Assembly: GCA_024235955.1 (NCBI GenBank)
Contig: JACKLJ010000001.1
Span: 558,001 to 622,000 of the forward strand
Source of the DNA: Burkholderiaceae bacterium
GTDB lineage: Bacteria; Pseudomonadota; Gammaproteobacteria; Burkholderiales; Burkholderiaceae_C
Reading direction: 5' to 3'
Length of the DNA: 64,000 bases
The notes beneath the pieces were generated by a model that had not been told where the DNA came from, searched no databases, and saw only the letters and a list, made by a program, of their open reading frames with translations. Position numbers and translations under genes: made by a program. Positions 32,738 to 40,997 of the stretch are shown here, piece by piece; positions within the stretch are counted from its first letter, which is position 1; each line of letters begins with the position of its first letter.

Positions 32738-33067
32738 ATGGCAAGCATTCAACGCATCGCACCGTCGCTGGTCGGCATGCTGCTGGCGGGCGCCGCCCAG
32801 GCGGAGGTTCCGGCGATCTTCCAGGGCGCCGACCTGAAGCTGGGCGACAAGCTGATCGCCGAGCACAAGTGCAACCAGTGCCACGCCCAGAAGTGGGGCC
32901 GCGACGGACTGGACATCTACCGCCCCAAGGGCCGCATCCACGACGCCGGCAAGCTGCGCGGCATGGTGGACTACTGCAGCAACCAGCTCGGCCTGACGCT
33001 GTTCCCCGAGGAAGTCACCGCCATCGCCGCCGCGCTGAACCGCGACCACTACCACTTCCAGCGCTGA
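32738..33067 (+). CDS. Small monohaem cytochrome c of unknown role in the sox locus
   Basis: This 109-residue protein has a signal peptide (MASIQRIAPSLVGMLLAGAAQA) and one haem site CNQCH at residues 45-49. An unusual second part follows, with no clear Met ligand (the only later Met, in RGMVDYCSNQ, precedes a free Cys), ending HYHFQR. It is preceded by GGAGACAGC before ATG 32738. I recognise it only as a c-type cytochrome-like protein; relatives appear beside sox genes in other betaproteobacteria as far as I recall. It could pass electrons between SoxCD or flavocytochrome c and the oxidase. Confidence 0.75.
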   Translation: MASIQRIAPSLVGMLLAGAAQAEVPAIFQGADLKLGDKLIAEHKCNQCHAQKWGRDGLDIYRPKGRIHDAGKLRGMVDYCSNQLGLTLFPEEVTAIAAALNRDHYHFQR

Positions 33068-33153
33068 TTTCCCCAGGCCAACGCTGACCCCGGCCTGACC
33101 GCCGCGCGGCGCCGGGGTTGGGAGTTTCCCGGATGGCGGGGCCTCAACGTGCT

Positions 33154-33178
33154 GATATATTAGTGAATGCGCATATAA
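33154..33178. promoter_or_regulatory. AT-rich imperfect palindrome upstream of soxC (possible ArsR operator)
   Basis: The stretch centres on ATGCGCAT, with ATATTAG on the left and ATATAAG on the right. It is one of the few AT-rich spots in this region and lies 59 nt before the soxC start. ATATAAG also occurs upstream of the flavocytochrome gene at 26863-26869. Binding by the ArsR regulator is a hypothesis. Confidence 0.35.
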
Positions 33179-33236
33179 GGAACCCATGGCGCCCCGGCCA
33201 TCGCCGGCGTGCCCGGGTTCTGCACGAGGAGCCACG

Positions 33237-34601
33237 GTGAATTCAGATCCCAACCAGAGGGGGCGCCTGCGCAAGGCGCCCGAGAACTTTCTCGACCAGG
33301 CCGGTATCCGGACCGTGTTTGCCGAAGGCAAGCGGGGCCGGCGCGATTTCATTCGCAACGCCTTCGCTGCCGCGGTGGCGGGCACCGCCGGCGGCTCCGC
33401 GCTGGCGCAGGCCAACCCGGTGCCAGCCGAAGGAGGCGATCCCAACATCCTGACGCTGCCGCCCTGGTCCAGCACGCTGGGCAAGGCGGTGGCCACCGAC
33501 GGCTACGGCCTGCCTTCCAAGTACGAGGCCAACGTGCAGCGCCGCCCGAGCCCGGGCCTGACGCAGACCACGCAGGCCTCGGTGTCGTTCGCGCCGCTGC
33601 AGTCGCTGTTCGGCATCGTCACGCCCAGCGGCCTGCACTTCGAGCGCCACCACCAGGGCTGGGTGGACGTCGATCCGTCCAAGCACCGCTTCATGATCAA
33701 CGGCATGGTCAAGACCCCGATGGTCTTCACCATGGACGAGTTGATGCGTCTGCCCACGGTGAGCCGCTTCCACTTCATCGAGTGCGGCGCCAACAGTGGC
33801 ATGCAGTGGGGCAACGTGGCCGTGCCCACGGTGCAGTACTCGCACGGCATGCTGTCGTGCAGCGAATTCACCGGCGTGCCGCTGATCACGCTGCTGCAGA
33901 TGGCCGGCGCCGACCTCAAGAAGGGCCGCTTCCTGCTGGCCGAAGGCGCCGACGGTTCCTCGATGACGCGCACCATCCCCATGGAGCTGATCGAGTCCGG
34001 CGAGGTGCTGGTGGCCTTCGGCCAGAACGGCGAGATGCTGCGGCCGGAAAACGGCTACCCGCTGCGCCTGGTGGTGCCGGGCGTGCAGGGCGTGTCGTGG
34101 GTCAAGTACCTGCGCCGCGTGGAAGTGGGCGACAAGCCCTGGGCCACCAAGGATGAGGCGGTGCACTACATCGACCTCATGCCCGACGGCCAGCACCGCC
34201 AGTACACCAGCATCCAGGAATGCAAGAGCGTGGTCACCACGCCGTCGGGCGGACAGGTGCTGCTGGACAAGGGCTTCTACAGCATCAACGGCCTGGCCTG
34301 GTCGGGCCGCGGCAAGGTCAAGCGGGTGGACGTGTCGGTGGACGGCGGCCACAACTGGAAGACCGCGCGCCTGCAGGAGCCGGTGCAGAGCAAGTGCCTG
34401 ACGCGCTTCTCGCTCGACTGGGCGTGGGACGGCAAGCCCGCGCTGATCCAGAGCCGCGCCATGGACGAGACCGGCTACGTGCAGCCCACCTACAAGCAGC
34501 TGCGCGACGTGCGCGGCACGCGCTCCATCTATCACAACAACGCCATCCAGACCTGGCTGGTGCAGGAAAGCGGGGAGGTGAAGAATGTTCAGCTCGGCTA
34601 A
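33237..34601 (+). CDS. soxC: Sulfane dehydrogenase molybdoprotein SoxC
   Basis: This 454-residue protein of the sulfite-oxidase family has a twin-arginine signal (GKRGRRDFIRNAFAAAVAG). The molybdenum-ligand cysteine is C183 in HFIECGANSGMQW. The molybdopterin-binding and dimerisation regions follow (RLVVPGVQGVSWVKYLRRVEV, KRVDVSVDGGHNWKTARL). With SoxD it oxidises the sulfane sulfur of SoxY-bound thiosulfate. The start is GTG 33237, which has GAGGAG at good spacing; the open frame reaches back to 33186 without a ribosome site. It overlaps soxD by 17 bp. Confidence 0.95.
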   Translation: MNSDPNQRGRLRKAPENFLDQAGIRTVFAEGKRGRRDFIRNAFAAAVAGTAGGSALAQANPVPAEGGDPNILTLPPWSSTLGKAVATDGYGLPSKYEANVQRRPSPGLTQTTQASVSFAPLQSLFGIVTPSGLHFERHHQGWVDVDPSKHRFMINGMVKTPMVFTMDELMRLPTVSRFHFIECGANSGMQWGNVAVPTVQYSHGMLSCSEFTGVPLITLLQMAGADLKKGRFLLAEGADGSSMTRTIPMELIESGEVLVAFGQNGEMLRPENGYPLRLVVPGVQGVSWVKYLRRVEVGDKPWATKDEAVHYIDLMPDGQHRQYTSIQECKSVVTTPSGGQVLLDKGFYSINGLAWSGRGKVKRVDVSVDGGHNWKTARLQEPVQSKCLTRFSLDWAWDGKPALIQSRAMDETGYVQPTYKQLRDVRGTRSIYHNNAIQTWLVQESGEVKNVQLG

Positions 34602-35664
34602 GTTCACCCTCACCGCTGCTGCGCTTCTGATAGCTGGTGGCGCTTTTGCTCAGGGCGCTGGCGGCAAGTTTGCCGGTGTGGGCCGCGCTGCCACCGACAA
34701 GGAAGTGGCGGCCTGGGACATCGACGTGCGGCCCGATTTCAAGGGCCTGCCCAAGGGCCAGGGCAGCGTCTCGCAGGGCCAAGACATCTGGGAAGCCAAG
34801 TGCGCCAGCTGCCACGGCGTGTTCGGCGAGGCCAACTCCACCTTCACCCCGCTGATCGGCGGCACCACCAAGGACGACATCAAGACCGGCCACGTCGCCA
34901 CGCTCAAGCGCGCCGACTACCCCGGCCGCACCACCATCATGAAGGTGGCCACGGTGTCCACGCTGTGGGACTACATCCACCGCGCCATGCCCTGGAATGC
35001 GCCCAAGTCGCTCAAGACCGACGAGGTCTACGCCGTCACCGCCTACCTGCTCAACTTGGCCGACGTCCTGCCGGCGGACTACACGCTGTCCGACAAGAAC
35101 ATCGCCGAAGTCCAGCAGCTCATGCCCAACCGCAACGGCATGACCACCGAGCATGCGCTGTGGCCCGGCAACGAGTTCGGCGCCGGCAAGGTCAAGCCCG
35201 ACGTGCTGGCCAAGGCCTGCATGAAGGACTGCGTGGCGCCCGAGAAGGTGGTGTCGCAGCTGCCCGAGCACGCCATGGACGCGCACGGCAACCTGCGCGA
35301 CCAGAGCCGGCTGATCGGCCCGCAGCGTGGCCTCGTCACCGACCCGAACGCCGGCGCGGCTGCGGCTGGTGCGGCGGGCGCTGCCGCCAAGCCCGCCACC
35401 GGCGACCCGGCCACGGCCGCCATCGCGCTGACGCAGAAGCACGGCTGCGTGGCCTGCCACGGCATCGACACCAAGCTGGTGGGTCCGGCCTTCGTCGACG
35501 TGGCCAAGAAGCACGCCGGCAAGACCGACTACCTGGCCGGCAAGATCGTTTCCGGCGGCCAGGGGGTGTGGGGCGACATTCCGATGCCGCCGCAGACGCT
35601 GCCGGAGGCCGACGCCAAGGCCATCGCCGCCTGGCTGGCTTCGGGCGCGCCCAAAGCCAAGTAA
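34585..35664 (+). CDS. soxD: Sulfane dehydrogenase dihaem cytochrome SoxD
   Basis: This 359-residue exported protein has two haem c sites: CASCHG near residue 73 and CVACHG near residue 289. They are separated by a SoxD-type linker (EHALWPGNEFGAGKVKPDVL, CMKDC) and an Ala-rich stretch. It accepts electrons from SoxC. The start ATG 34585 lies within the end of soxC. The signal peptide TAAALLIAGGAFA is encoded by DNA matching an R1 variant (34614-34650), including the rare ATA codon, as if the repeat had been recruited there. Confidence 0.93.
   Translation: MFSSAKFTLTAAALLIAGGAFAQGAGGKFAGVGRAATDKEVAAWDIDVRPDFKGLPKGQGSVSQGQDIWEAKCASCHGVFGEANSTFTPLIGGTTKDDIKTGHVATLKRADYPGRTTIMKVATVSTLWDYIHRAMPWNAPKSLKTDEVYAVTAYLLNLADVLPADYTLSDKNIAEVQQLMPNRNGMTTEHALWPGNEFGAGKVKPDVLAKACMKDCVAPEKVVSQLPEHAMDAHGNLRDQSRLIGPQRGLVTDPNAGAAAAGAAGAAAKPATGDPATAAIALTQKHGCVACHGIDTKLVGPAFVDVAKKHAGKTDYLAGKIVSGGQGVWGDIPMPPQTLPEADAKAIAAWLASGAPKAK
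34614..34650 (+). repeat. R1-variant sequence encoding the SoxD signal peptide
   Basis: CTTCTGATAGCTGGTGGCGC followed by TTTTGCTCAGGGCGC closely matches the R1 variant that forms the soxB terminator at 40120. It is read in frame as LLIAGGAFAQGA. Similarity by chance cannot be excluded. Confidence 0.5.
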
Positions 35665-35774
35665 CATCCGCGGCCGCCCGCCAGGGCGCTGCGGTGCATC
35701 CAAGGGCAATTCCCTAGGGACAATCAACCCGCTTTCATTAGTATCGACTTAACTGTTCAATCAAGGAGATGTTC

Positions 35775-36233
35775 ATGCAGACCCGTCGCGATACCCTCCG
35801 CCAGGGTGCCCTGGCCGCCGGCGCGCTGGCCGCTGGCAGCCTGCTGCCCCAGCAGGTGCTGGCCTACAACAAGGCCGCGTTCGAAGTGAAGGGCGTGCCC
35901 GACGCGCTCAAGGCGCTGGGTGCCACCGGCGCGCTCACCGAGAGCAAGGACGTGAGCCTTACCGCCCCCGACATCGCCGAGAACGGCGCCGTGGTGCCGC
36001 TGGCCCTGTCCACCACCCTGCCCAACGTCAAGCAGCTGGTGCTGATGGTCGAGAAGAACCCCTCGCCGCTGGTGGCCGTGTTCAACGTCACCCCCGACAT
36101 CGAGGCCAGCTTCGCCACCCGCTCCAAGATGGGCCAGTCTTCCGACGTGTACGCCATCGCCGTCACCACCGACGGCAAGGCGCTGTTCACCAAGAAGGAA
36201 GTCAAGGTCACCCTGGGCGGCTGCGGCGGGTGA
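35775..36233 (+). CDS. soxY: Thiosulfate-carrier protein SoxY
   Basis: This 152-residue protein begins with a Tat-type signal (MQTRRDTLRQGALAAGALAAGSLLPQQVLA) and ends in the SoxY swinging arm VTLGGCGG, whose cysteine (C150) carries the sulfur substrate. The SoxY beta-sandwich lies between. ATG 35775 has AAGGAG at 6 nt; ATG 35769 directly abuts the ribosome site and is less likely. It forms the SoxYZ heterodimer with the downstream gene. An F2 element begins 5 nt after the stop and separates soxY from soxZ. Confidence 0.97.
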   Translation: MQTRRDTLRQGALAAGALAAGSLLPQQVLAYNKAAFEVKGVPDALKALGATGALTESKDVSLTAPDIAENGAVVPLALSTTLPNVKQLVLMVEKNPSPLVAVFNVTPDIEASFATRSKMGQSSDVYAIAVTTDGKALFTKKEVKVTLGGCGG

Positions 36234-36238
36234 TGACA

Positions 36239-36346
36239 CTCCCCCTGAGTCGCTGCGCGCCTTCCCCCGGAGGGCGACAACGCCAGTGGCCGGGCCAAGC
36301 CCGCTCCACGGCGTTCGCTGGTTTGGCTTGCTCCGCAGCCGCCAGG
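36239..36346 (+). repeat. F2 two-hairpin post-stop element, copy 4 (between soxY and soxZ)
   Basis: CCCCCTGAGTCGCTG, hairpin CCCCC-GGA-GGGCG, hairpin GTGGCCGG/CCGCTCCAC with more mismatches, then GGCTTGCTCCGCAGCC. It lies inside what is normally a tightly linked soxYZ pair, so it must allow some read-through or soxZ has its own promoter. Confidence 0.75.
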
Positions 36347-36401
36347 GCCCGCGAGTTTAGTGAACCGATTTTTTGAACCGAATTTGTTGAGGAGTTAGAA
36401 C

Positions 36402-36713
36402 ATGGCAGATCCGATGCGCATCCGCGCCCAGGCTTCGGGCGACAAGACCACGGTCCGCGTGCTGATGGCCCACGAGATGGAGTCCGGCCAACGCAAGGAC
36501 TCTTCGGGCAAGCTGATTCCCGCCTGGCACATCACCGACGTCACCGCTTCGCTGAACGGCAAGCAGGTGTTCTCGTGCGAATGGGGCCCTGCGGTGTCGA
36601 AGAACCCGTTCCTGCAGTTCGTCATCAAGGGCGGCAAGGCGGGCGACAAGGTTTCCGTGTCCTGGAAGGACAACAAGGGCGACAGCCGCACCGACGAAGC
36701 CACGGTGTCCTGA
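36402..36713 (+). CDS. soxZ: Sulfur-oxidation chelating protein SoxZ
   Basis: This 103-residue immunoglobulin-like protein shows the SoxZ pattern: MRIRAQASGDKTTVRVLMAHEMESGQR, IPAWHITDVTASLNGKQVFSCEWGPAVSKNPFLQF and KAGDKVSVSWKDNKGD. It has no signal peptide and is exported together with SoxY by the Tat system. GAGGAG precedes the ATG. It lies 168 nt after soxY because of the inserted F2 repeat; in many sox operons the two genes overlap or are adjacent. Confidence 0.97.
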   Translation: MADPMRIRAQASGDKTTVRVLMAHEMESGQRKDSSGKLIPAWHITDVTASLNGKQVFSCEWGPAVSKNPFLQFVIKGGKAGDKVSVSWKDNKGDSRTDEATVS

Positions 36714-36797
36714 GCGGGTCAGCCCGCGTCCGGACAGGCGGCTTGCGTCGCCCGGCCTCAAGCAACCACCACCTACAACCGCAGGAGACACTCCACG

Positions 36798-37601
36798 ATG
36801 CAAGCAAGAGCCCTTTGCCTGGCCGCGCTGGGCGTGCTGGCCGCCAGTACGCCGGCCCTGGCCCAGAAGACGTCCACCCAGGCCATCGAGGAATACCGGG
36901 AAATGCTGCAGGACGGCAACCCGGCCGACCTCTACGAAATGAAGGGCGCCGAGCTCTGGACCAAGAAGCGCGGTCCCAAGGGCGCGTCGCTGGAGAAATG
37001 CGACCTGGGCAAGGGCCCGGGCGTGGTCAAGGGCGCGTTCGTGGAGCTGCCGCGCTACTTTGCCGACACCGGCAAGGTGCAGGATCTGGAGTCGCGCCTG
37101 CTCACCTGCATGAGCACGCTGCAGGGCATCGATCCCAAGGAGGTCATCGACGGCAAGTGGGGCAAGGGCGAGCGCGCCAACGTCACCGCACTGGCCACCT
37201 GGATCGGCTCCGAATCCAAGGGCATGCCGTTCAACCTGCCGCAATCCAACGCGAAAGAGCGCGTCATGTACGAGGTGGGCAAGCGCCTGTTCTTCATGCG
37301 CGGCGGCTCGCACGATTTCTCCTGCGCTTCCTGCCACGGTGAGGACGGCAAGCGCATCCGGCTGCAGGATCTGCCGCGCCTGAGCGGCAACCCGGGTGAC
37401 GGCGTGGGCTTTGCTGCCTGGCCGGCGTATCGCGTCTCCAACGGCCAGATGTGGAGCATGCAGCACCGCCTGAACGACTGCTACCGCCAGCAGCGCTTCC
37501 CCGAGCCCGGCTACGCCAGCGACGCCACCGTCGCGCTCGGCGTGTACCTGGGTGTGAACGCCAAGGGATCGAAGTCCATCGTCCCGGCCATCAAGCGCTG
37601 A
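36798..37601 (+). CDS. soxA: L-cysteine S-thiosulfotransferase subunit SoxA
   Basis: This 267-residue exported cytochrome has a signal peptide (MQARALCLAALGVLAASTPALAQ), one haem site CASCHG (C176) and the active-site cysteine ligand C228 in NDCYRQQRFPEP. It belongs to the monohaem SoxA type, in which the first haem site is lost. With SoxX it attaches thiosulfate to the SoxY cysteine. AGGAG precedes ATG 36798. soxX follows after 16 nt. Confidence 0.96.
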   Translation: MQARALCLAALGVLAASTPALAQKTSTQAIEEYREMLQDGNPADLYEMKGAELWTKKRGPKGASLEKCDLGKGPGVVKGAFVELPRYFADTGKVQDLESRLLTCMSTLQGIDPKEVIDGKWGKGERANVTALATWIGSESKGMPFNLPQSNAKERVMYEVGKRLFFMRGGSHDFSCASCHGEDGKRIRLQDLPRLSGNPGDGVGFAAWPAYRVSNGQMWSMQHRLNDCYRQQRFPEPGYASDATVALGVYLGVNAKGSKSIVPAIKR

Positions 37602-37617
37602 AGAAGGAGCCACCACG

Positions 37618-38298
37618 ATGAAATTCAAGACCTCCACCAAGCTGGCTCTCAGCACCGCTTCCGCAGCCCTGCTGGTCGCCGGCTGCGCCGGCGGCATGTC
37701 GCAGGGCTCGGGCATGACCTCGGCCGAACTCGACGCGGTGACCCAGCAGGTCGTCAAGGATTCGTTCCACGACAAGGGCATCGTCAAGGTGTCGCAGGTG
37801 TTCGCCGAGGATCCCACCATGAAGGCCTGCAACGCGGCCGACGTGGCCGGTCAGCCGCTTGCGCCTGCGCGCGCCAAGGAGATCGAGGCGCTGAACATGA
37901 AGACCATCCACTGGCCCGCCAATGGCAAATACCTGGGCGATTGGAAGGAAGGCGAGAAGCTCGCCCAGAGCGGCCGCGGCCGCACCTGGACCGACAAGGC
38001 CGACACGCCCAACGGCGGCAACTGCTACAACTGCCACCAGATCACCAAACAGGAAATCTCCTACGGCACCATCGGCCCGAGTCTGTACAACTACGGCAAG
38101 ATCCGCGGCGTGACCGACCCGAACAGCCCGCAGGCCCAGGAGATCGTCAAGTACACCTGGGGCAAGATCTGGAACAGCAAGGCCTACAACGCCTGCTCCA
38201 ACATGCCGCGCGCCGGCCACATGGGCATCCTGAACGAAGACCAGGTGCGCGACATCGTGGCCCTGCTGCTCGATCCCAAGTCGCCGGTCAACCAGTAA
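37618..38298 (+). CDS. soxX: Cytochrome subunit SoxX
   Basis: This 226-residue c-type cytochrome has a lipobox-like signal (SAALLVAGC, C23), a haem site CYNCH at 136-140 and the axial Met region ACSNMPRAGHMGIL. A long N-terminal extension with a free Cys (KACNAADVAG) is typical of the larger SoxX type. It pairs with SoxA. AAGGAG lies before ATG 37618. A strong intrinsic terminator follows 15 nt after the stop, so the soxCDYZAX transcript likely ends here, before soxB. Confidence 0.95.
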   Translation: MKFKTSTKLALSTASAALLVAGCAGGMSQGSGMTSAELDAVTQQVVKDSFHDKGIVKVSQVFAEDPTMKACNAADVAGQPLAPARAKEIEALNMKTIHWPANGKYLGDWKEGEKLAQSGRGRTWTDKADTPNGGNCYNCHQITKQEISYGTIGPSLYNYGKIRGVTDPNSPQAQEIVKYTWGKIWNSKAYNACSNMPRAGHMGILNEDQVRDIVALLLDPKSPVNQ

Positions 38299-38313
38299 GC
38301 GTCTCCCAGCGCC

Positions 38314-38337
38314 AGGCCCGCATTGCGGGCCTTTTTT
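38314..38337 (+). terminator. Intrinsic terminator after soxX
   Basis: AGGCCCGC-ATT-GCGGGCCT forms a perfect 8 bp GC-rich stem with a 3 nt loop followed by TTTTT, a textbook Rho-independent terminator separating soxX from soxB. Confidence 0.9.
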
Positions 38338-38366
38338 CCCACCGATAGTTCAGCGAGTGCTGATGT

Positions 38367-40103
38367 ATGAACCTCTCCAAGCGTGAATTCCTCCAGGTGC
38401 TCAGCGCCGCCAGCGTGGCCGGCATGGGGCTGGGCCGCTTTGCCGACGCCAGCGCCCAGACCGCGGCCGAGGGGCTGTACGACGTGCCGAAGTTCGGTAA
38501 CGTGTCGTTCCTGCACATGACCGACTGCCATGCGCAGCTCAAGCCCATCTATTTCCGCGAACCCAGCGTGAACCTGGGCGTGGGCGACATGAAGGGCCGG
38601 CTGCCGCACCTGGTGGGCGAGCATCTGCTGAAGGCCGCCGGTCTGAAGCCCGGCACGCCCTCGGCCCATGCGCTGACCTACCTGAATTTCGACAAGGCCG
38701 CGCAGCGCTACGGCAAGGTGGGCGGCTTTGCGCACCTGGCCACGCTGGTCAAGCGCATGAAGGCCAGCCGCCCGGGCGCGCTGCTGCTGGACGGCGGCGA
38801 CACCTGGCAGGGCAGCGCCACCTCGCTCTGGACCAAGGGCCAGGACATGGTCGACGCCTGCAAGCTGCTCGGTGTGGACGTGATGACCGGCCACTGGGAA
38901 TTCACCTACGGCATGGACCGCGTGAAGGAGATCGTCGAGAAGGAGTTCGCCGGCAAGATCGACTTCGTGGCGCAGAACGTCAAGACCACCGACTTCGGCG
39001 ACCCGGTGTTCAAGCCCTACGTCCTCAAAGAAATCAACGGCGTGCCCTGCGCCATCGTCGGCCAGGCCTTCCCCTACACACCCATCGCCAACCCGCGCTA
39101 CATGGTCGCCGACTGGCAGTTCGGCATCCAGGACGACAACATGCAGAAGGTCGTCAACGAGGCGCGCGCCAAGGGCGCCCAGGTGGTGGTGGTGATCAGC
39201 CACAACGGCATGGACGTCGACCTCAAGATGGCCAGCCGCGTGACCGGCATCGACGCCATCATGGGCGGCCACACGCACGACGGCATGCCGGTGGCCAGCA
39301 TCGTCAAGAACGCCGGCGGCCAGACCCTGGTCACCAACGCCGGCAGCAACGGCAAGTTCCTGGGCGTGCTCGACTTTGAAGTCAAGGACAAGAAAGTCAC
39401 CGACTACCGCTACAAGCTGCTGCCCGTCTTCGCCAACATGCTGCCGGCCGACAAGGAAATGGACGCGCTCATCACCAGGATCCGCGCGCCGCACGAGGCC
39501 AAGCTGAACGAGCAACTCGCCGTGACCGAAGGCCTGCTGTACCGCCGCGGCAACTTCAACGGCACCGGCGACCAGCTGCTGGTGGACGCGCTGATGGAGA
39601 CCCAGGGCGCCGAGATCGCCTTCTCGCCCGGTTTCCGCTGGGGCACCACGCTGCTGCCTGGCCAGCCCATCACCCGCGAATGGCTGATGGACATGACCGC
39701 CACCACCTACAGCTACGCCACCCTCACTGAGATGAAGGGCGAGATGATCAAGACCGTGCTGGAAGATGTGTGCGACAACCTCTTCAACCCCGACCCGTAC
39801 TACCAGCAGGGCGGCGACATGGTGCGCGTGGGTGGCCTCACCTACGCCTGCGACCCGCTGGCCGACATGGGCAAGCGCATCACCGACATGCGCCTGAAGG
39901 GCAAGCCCATCGACCCGGCCAAGAACTACCTGGTGGCCGGCTGGGCCCCGGTGTCCGAAGAAGCCTCCAAGGCCGGCAACAAGATGGTGTGGGAACTGGT
40001 CGAGGAATGGCTCAAGGCCCGCGGCGGCAAGGTCGCGCCGCGCAAGCTCAACAGCCCCAAGCTGGTGGGCGGGGTGTTGCCGAATCCGGGTTACGCTGCC
40101 TGA
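38367..40103 (+). CDS. soxB: Thiosulfohydrolase SoxB
   Basis: This 578-residue dimanganese enzyme of the 5'-nucleotidase family carries a Tat-like N-terminus (MNLSKREFLQVLSAASVAG) and the metal-binding motifs HMTDCHAQL, LLDGGDTWQGSA, SHNGMDVD and GGHTHDGMP. It hydrolyses the sulfone group from SoxY-bound substrate, releasing sulfate. It is separated from soxX by an intrinsic terminator, so it probably has its own promoter within the 68 nt gap. Its own terminator is formed by an R1-variant repeat. Confidence 0.97.
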   Translation: MNLSKREFLQVLSAASVAGMGLGRFADASAQTAAEGLYDVPKFGNVSFLHMTDCHAQLKPIYFREPSVNLGVGDMKGRLPHLVGEHLLKAAGLKPGTPSAHALTYLNFDKAAQRYGKVGGFAHLATLVKRMKASRPGALLLDGGDTWQGSATSLWTKGQDMVDACKLLGVDVMTGHWEFTYGMDRVKEIVEKEFAGKIDFVAQNVKTTDFGDPVFKPYVLKEINGVPCAIVGQAFPYTPIANPRYMVADWQFGIQDDNMQKVVNEARAKGAQVVVVISHNGMDVDLKMASRVTGIDAIMGGHTHDGMPVASIVKNAGGQTLVTNAGSNGKFLGVLDFEVKDKKVTDYRYKLLPVFANMLPADKEMDALITRIRAPHEAKLNEQLAVTEGLLYRRGNFNGTGDQLLVDALMETQGAEIAFSPGFRWGTTLLPGQPITREWLMDMTATTYSYATLTEMKGEMIKTVLEDVCDNLFNPDPYYQQGGDMVRVGGLTYACDPLADMGKRITDMRLKGKPIDPAKNYLVAGWAPVSEEASKAGNKMVWELVEEWLKARGGKVAPRKLNSPKLVGGVLPNPGYAA

Positions 40104-40126
40104 TAAGCTCTGCTGTTCATGGCTGG

Positions 40127-40163
40127 TGGCGCTTGCCCTGCATGGGCTAGCGCCATTTTTTTT
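40127..40163 (+). terminator. soxB terminator formed by an R1-variant repeat
   Basis: TGGCGCT (40127-40133) pairs with AGCGCCA (40149-40155), with inner GCCC/GGGC pairs, followed by eight T residues. The sequence ATGGCTGGTGGCGCTTGCCC is also an R1 variant, so the repeat provides the terminator. Confidence 0.85.
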
Positions 40164-40251
40164 CTGGGAGACCTTTAGAACGGGGAGCCCTTTTCCGTTC
40201 GATGGTCGCCGCACGTTGGTTCAGCATCCCGGAGCGCCCGGCACGGGCTCT

Positions 40252-40827
40252 TCAGGTCTTCGGTAATGTCACCCCCACCTGCCCCTGGTACTTGCCGCCG
40301 CGGTCCTTGTAGCTGGTTTCGCAGACGTCGTCGGGGTCGCTTTCGAAGAACAGCACCTGCGCGCAGCCTTCACCGGCGTAGATCTTGGCGGGCAGGGGGG
40401 TGGTGTTGCTGAATTCCAGCGTCACGTAGCCTTCCCATTCGGGCTCGAAGGGGGTGACGTTGACGATGATGCCGCAGCGTGCGTACGTGCTCTTGCCCAG
40501 GCAGACGGTGAGCACGTTGCGCGGGATGCGGAAGTACTCCACCGTGCGCGCCAGCGCGAAGCTGTTGGGCGGGATGATGCAGACGTCGCTCTCGATGTCC
40601 ACGAAGCTCTTCTCGTCGAAGTTCTTCGGGTCCACCACGGTGCTGTGGATGTTGGTGAAGACCTTGAATTCCGGCGCGCAGCGGATGTCGTAGCCGTAGC
40701 TGCTGGTGCCGTAGCTGACGATCTTGTGGCCGTCGGCCGCCTGACGCACCTGGCCGGGCTCGAAGGGCTCGATCATGCCGTGCTCCTGCGCCATGCGGCG
40801 GATCCAGCGGTCGCTCTTGATGCTCAT
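40252..40827 (-). CDS. dcd: dCTP deaminase
   Basis: This 191-residue protein of the dUTPase superfamily begins MSIKSDRWIRRMAQEHGMI. It has IVSYGTSSYGYDIRC, the GKSTYARCGIIVNVTPFEPEWEG active-site segment (with the catalytic Glu of the family in TLEFSNTTPLP) and a C-terminal KDRGGKYQGQ clamp. It deaminates dCTP to dUTP for thymidylate synthesis. It is leftward and convergent with soxB. An R1 repeat lies directly upstream. Confidence 0.96.
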   Translation of the reverse strand: MSIKSDRWIRRMAQEHGMIEPFEPGQVRQAADGHKIVSYGTSSYGYDIRCAPEFKVFTNIHSTVVDPKNFDEKSFVDIESDVCIIPPNSFALARTVEYFRIPRNVLTVCLGKSTYARCGIIVNVTPFEPEWEGYVTLEFSNTTPLPAKIYAGEGCAQVLFFESDPDDVCETSYKDRGGKYQGQVGVTLPKT

Positions 40828-40835
40828 GATGGTTT

Positions 40836-40897
40836 GCTACAACAAAAATAGCTGCCAGCGCAAGACGGGTGCCGGCAAAGACTGCATTTTGCCCTAA
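40836..40897 (+). repeat. R1 repeat copy upstream of dcd
   Basis: CTACAACAAAAATAGCTGCC, AGCGCAAG and then ACTGCATTTTGCCC are visible. The repeat begins 9 nt upstream of the dcd start codon, in the divergent gap between dcd and the TauE/SafE gene. Confidence 0.7.
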
Positions 40898-40997
40898 ACC
40901 CGTGGGCGCGGGCCGGTCGTCGCGGTAGCGCCTGCATGGCGCCGCACCCGGGCCTAGAATCGCGCCTTTGCGCCCGCCGCCAAGGCCGCCCATCACC

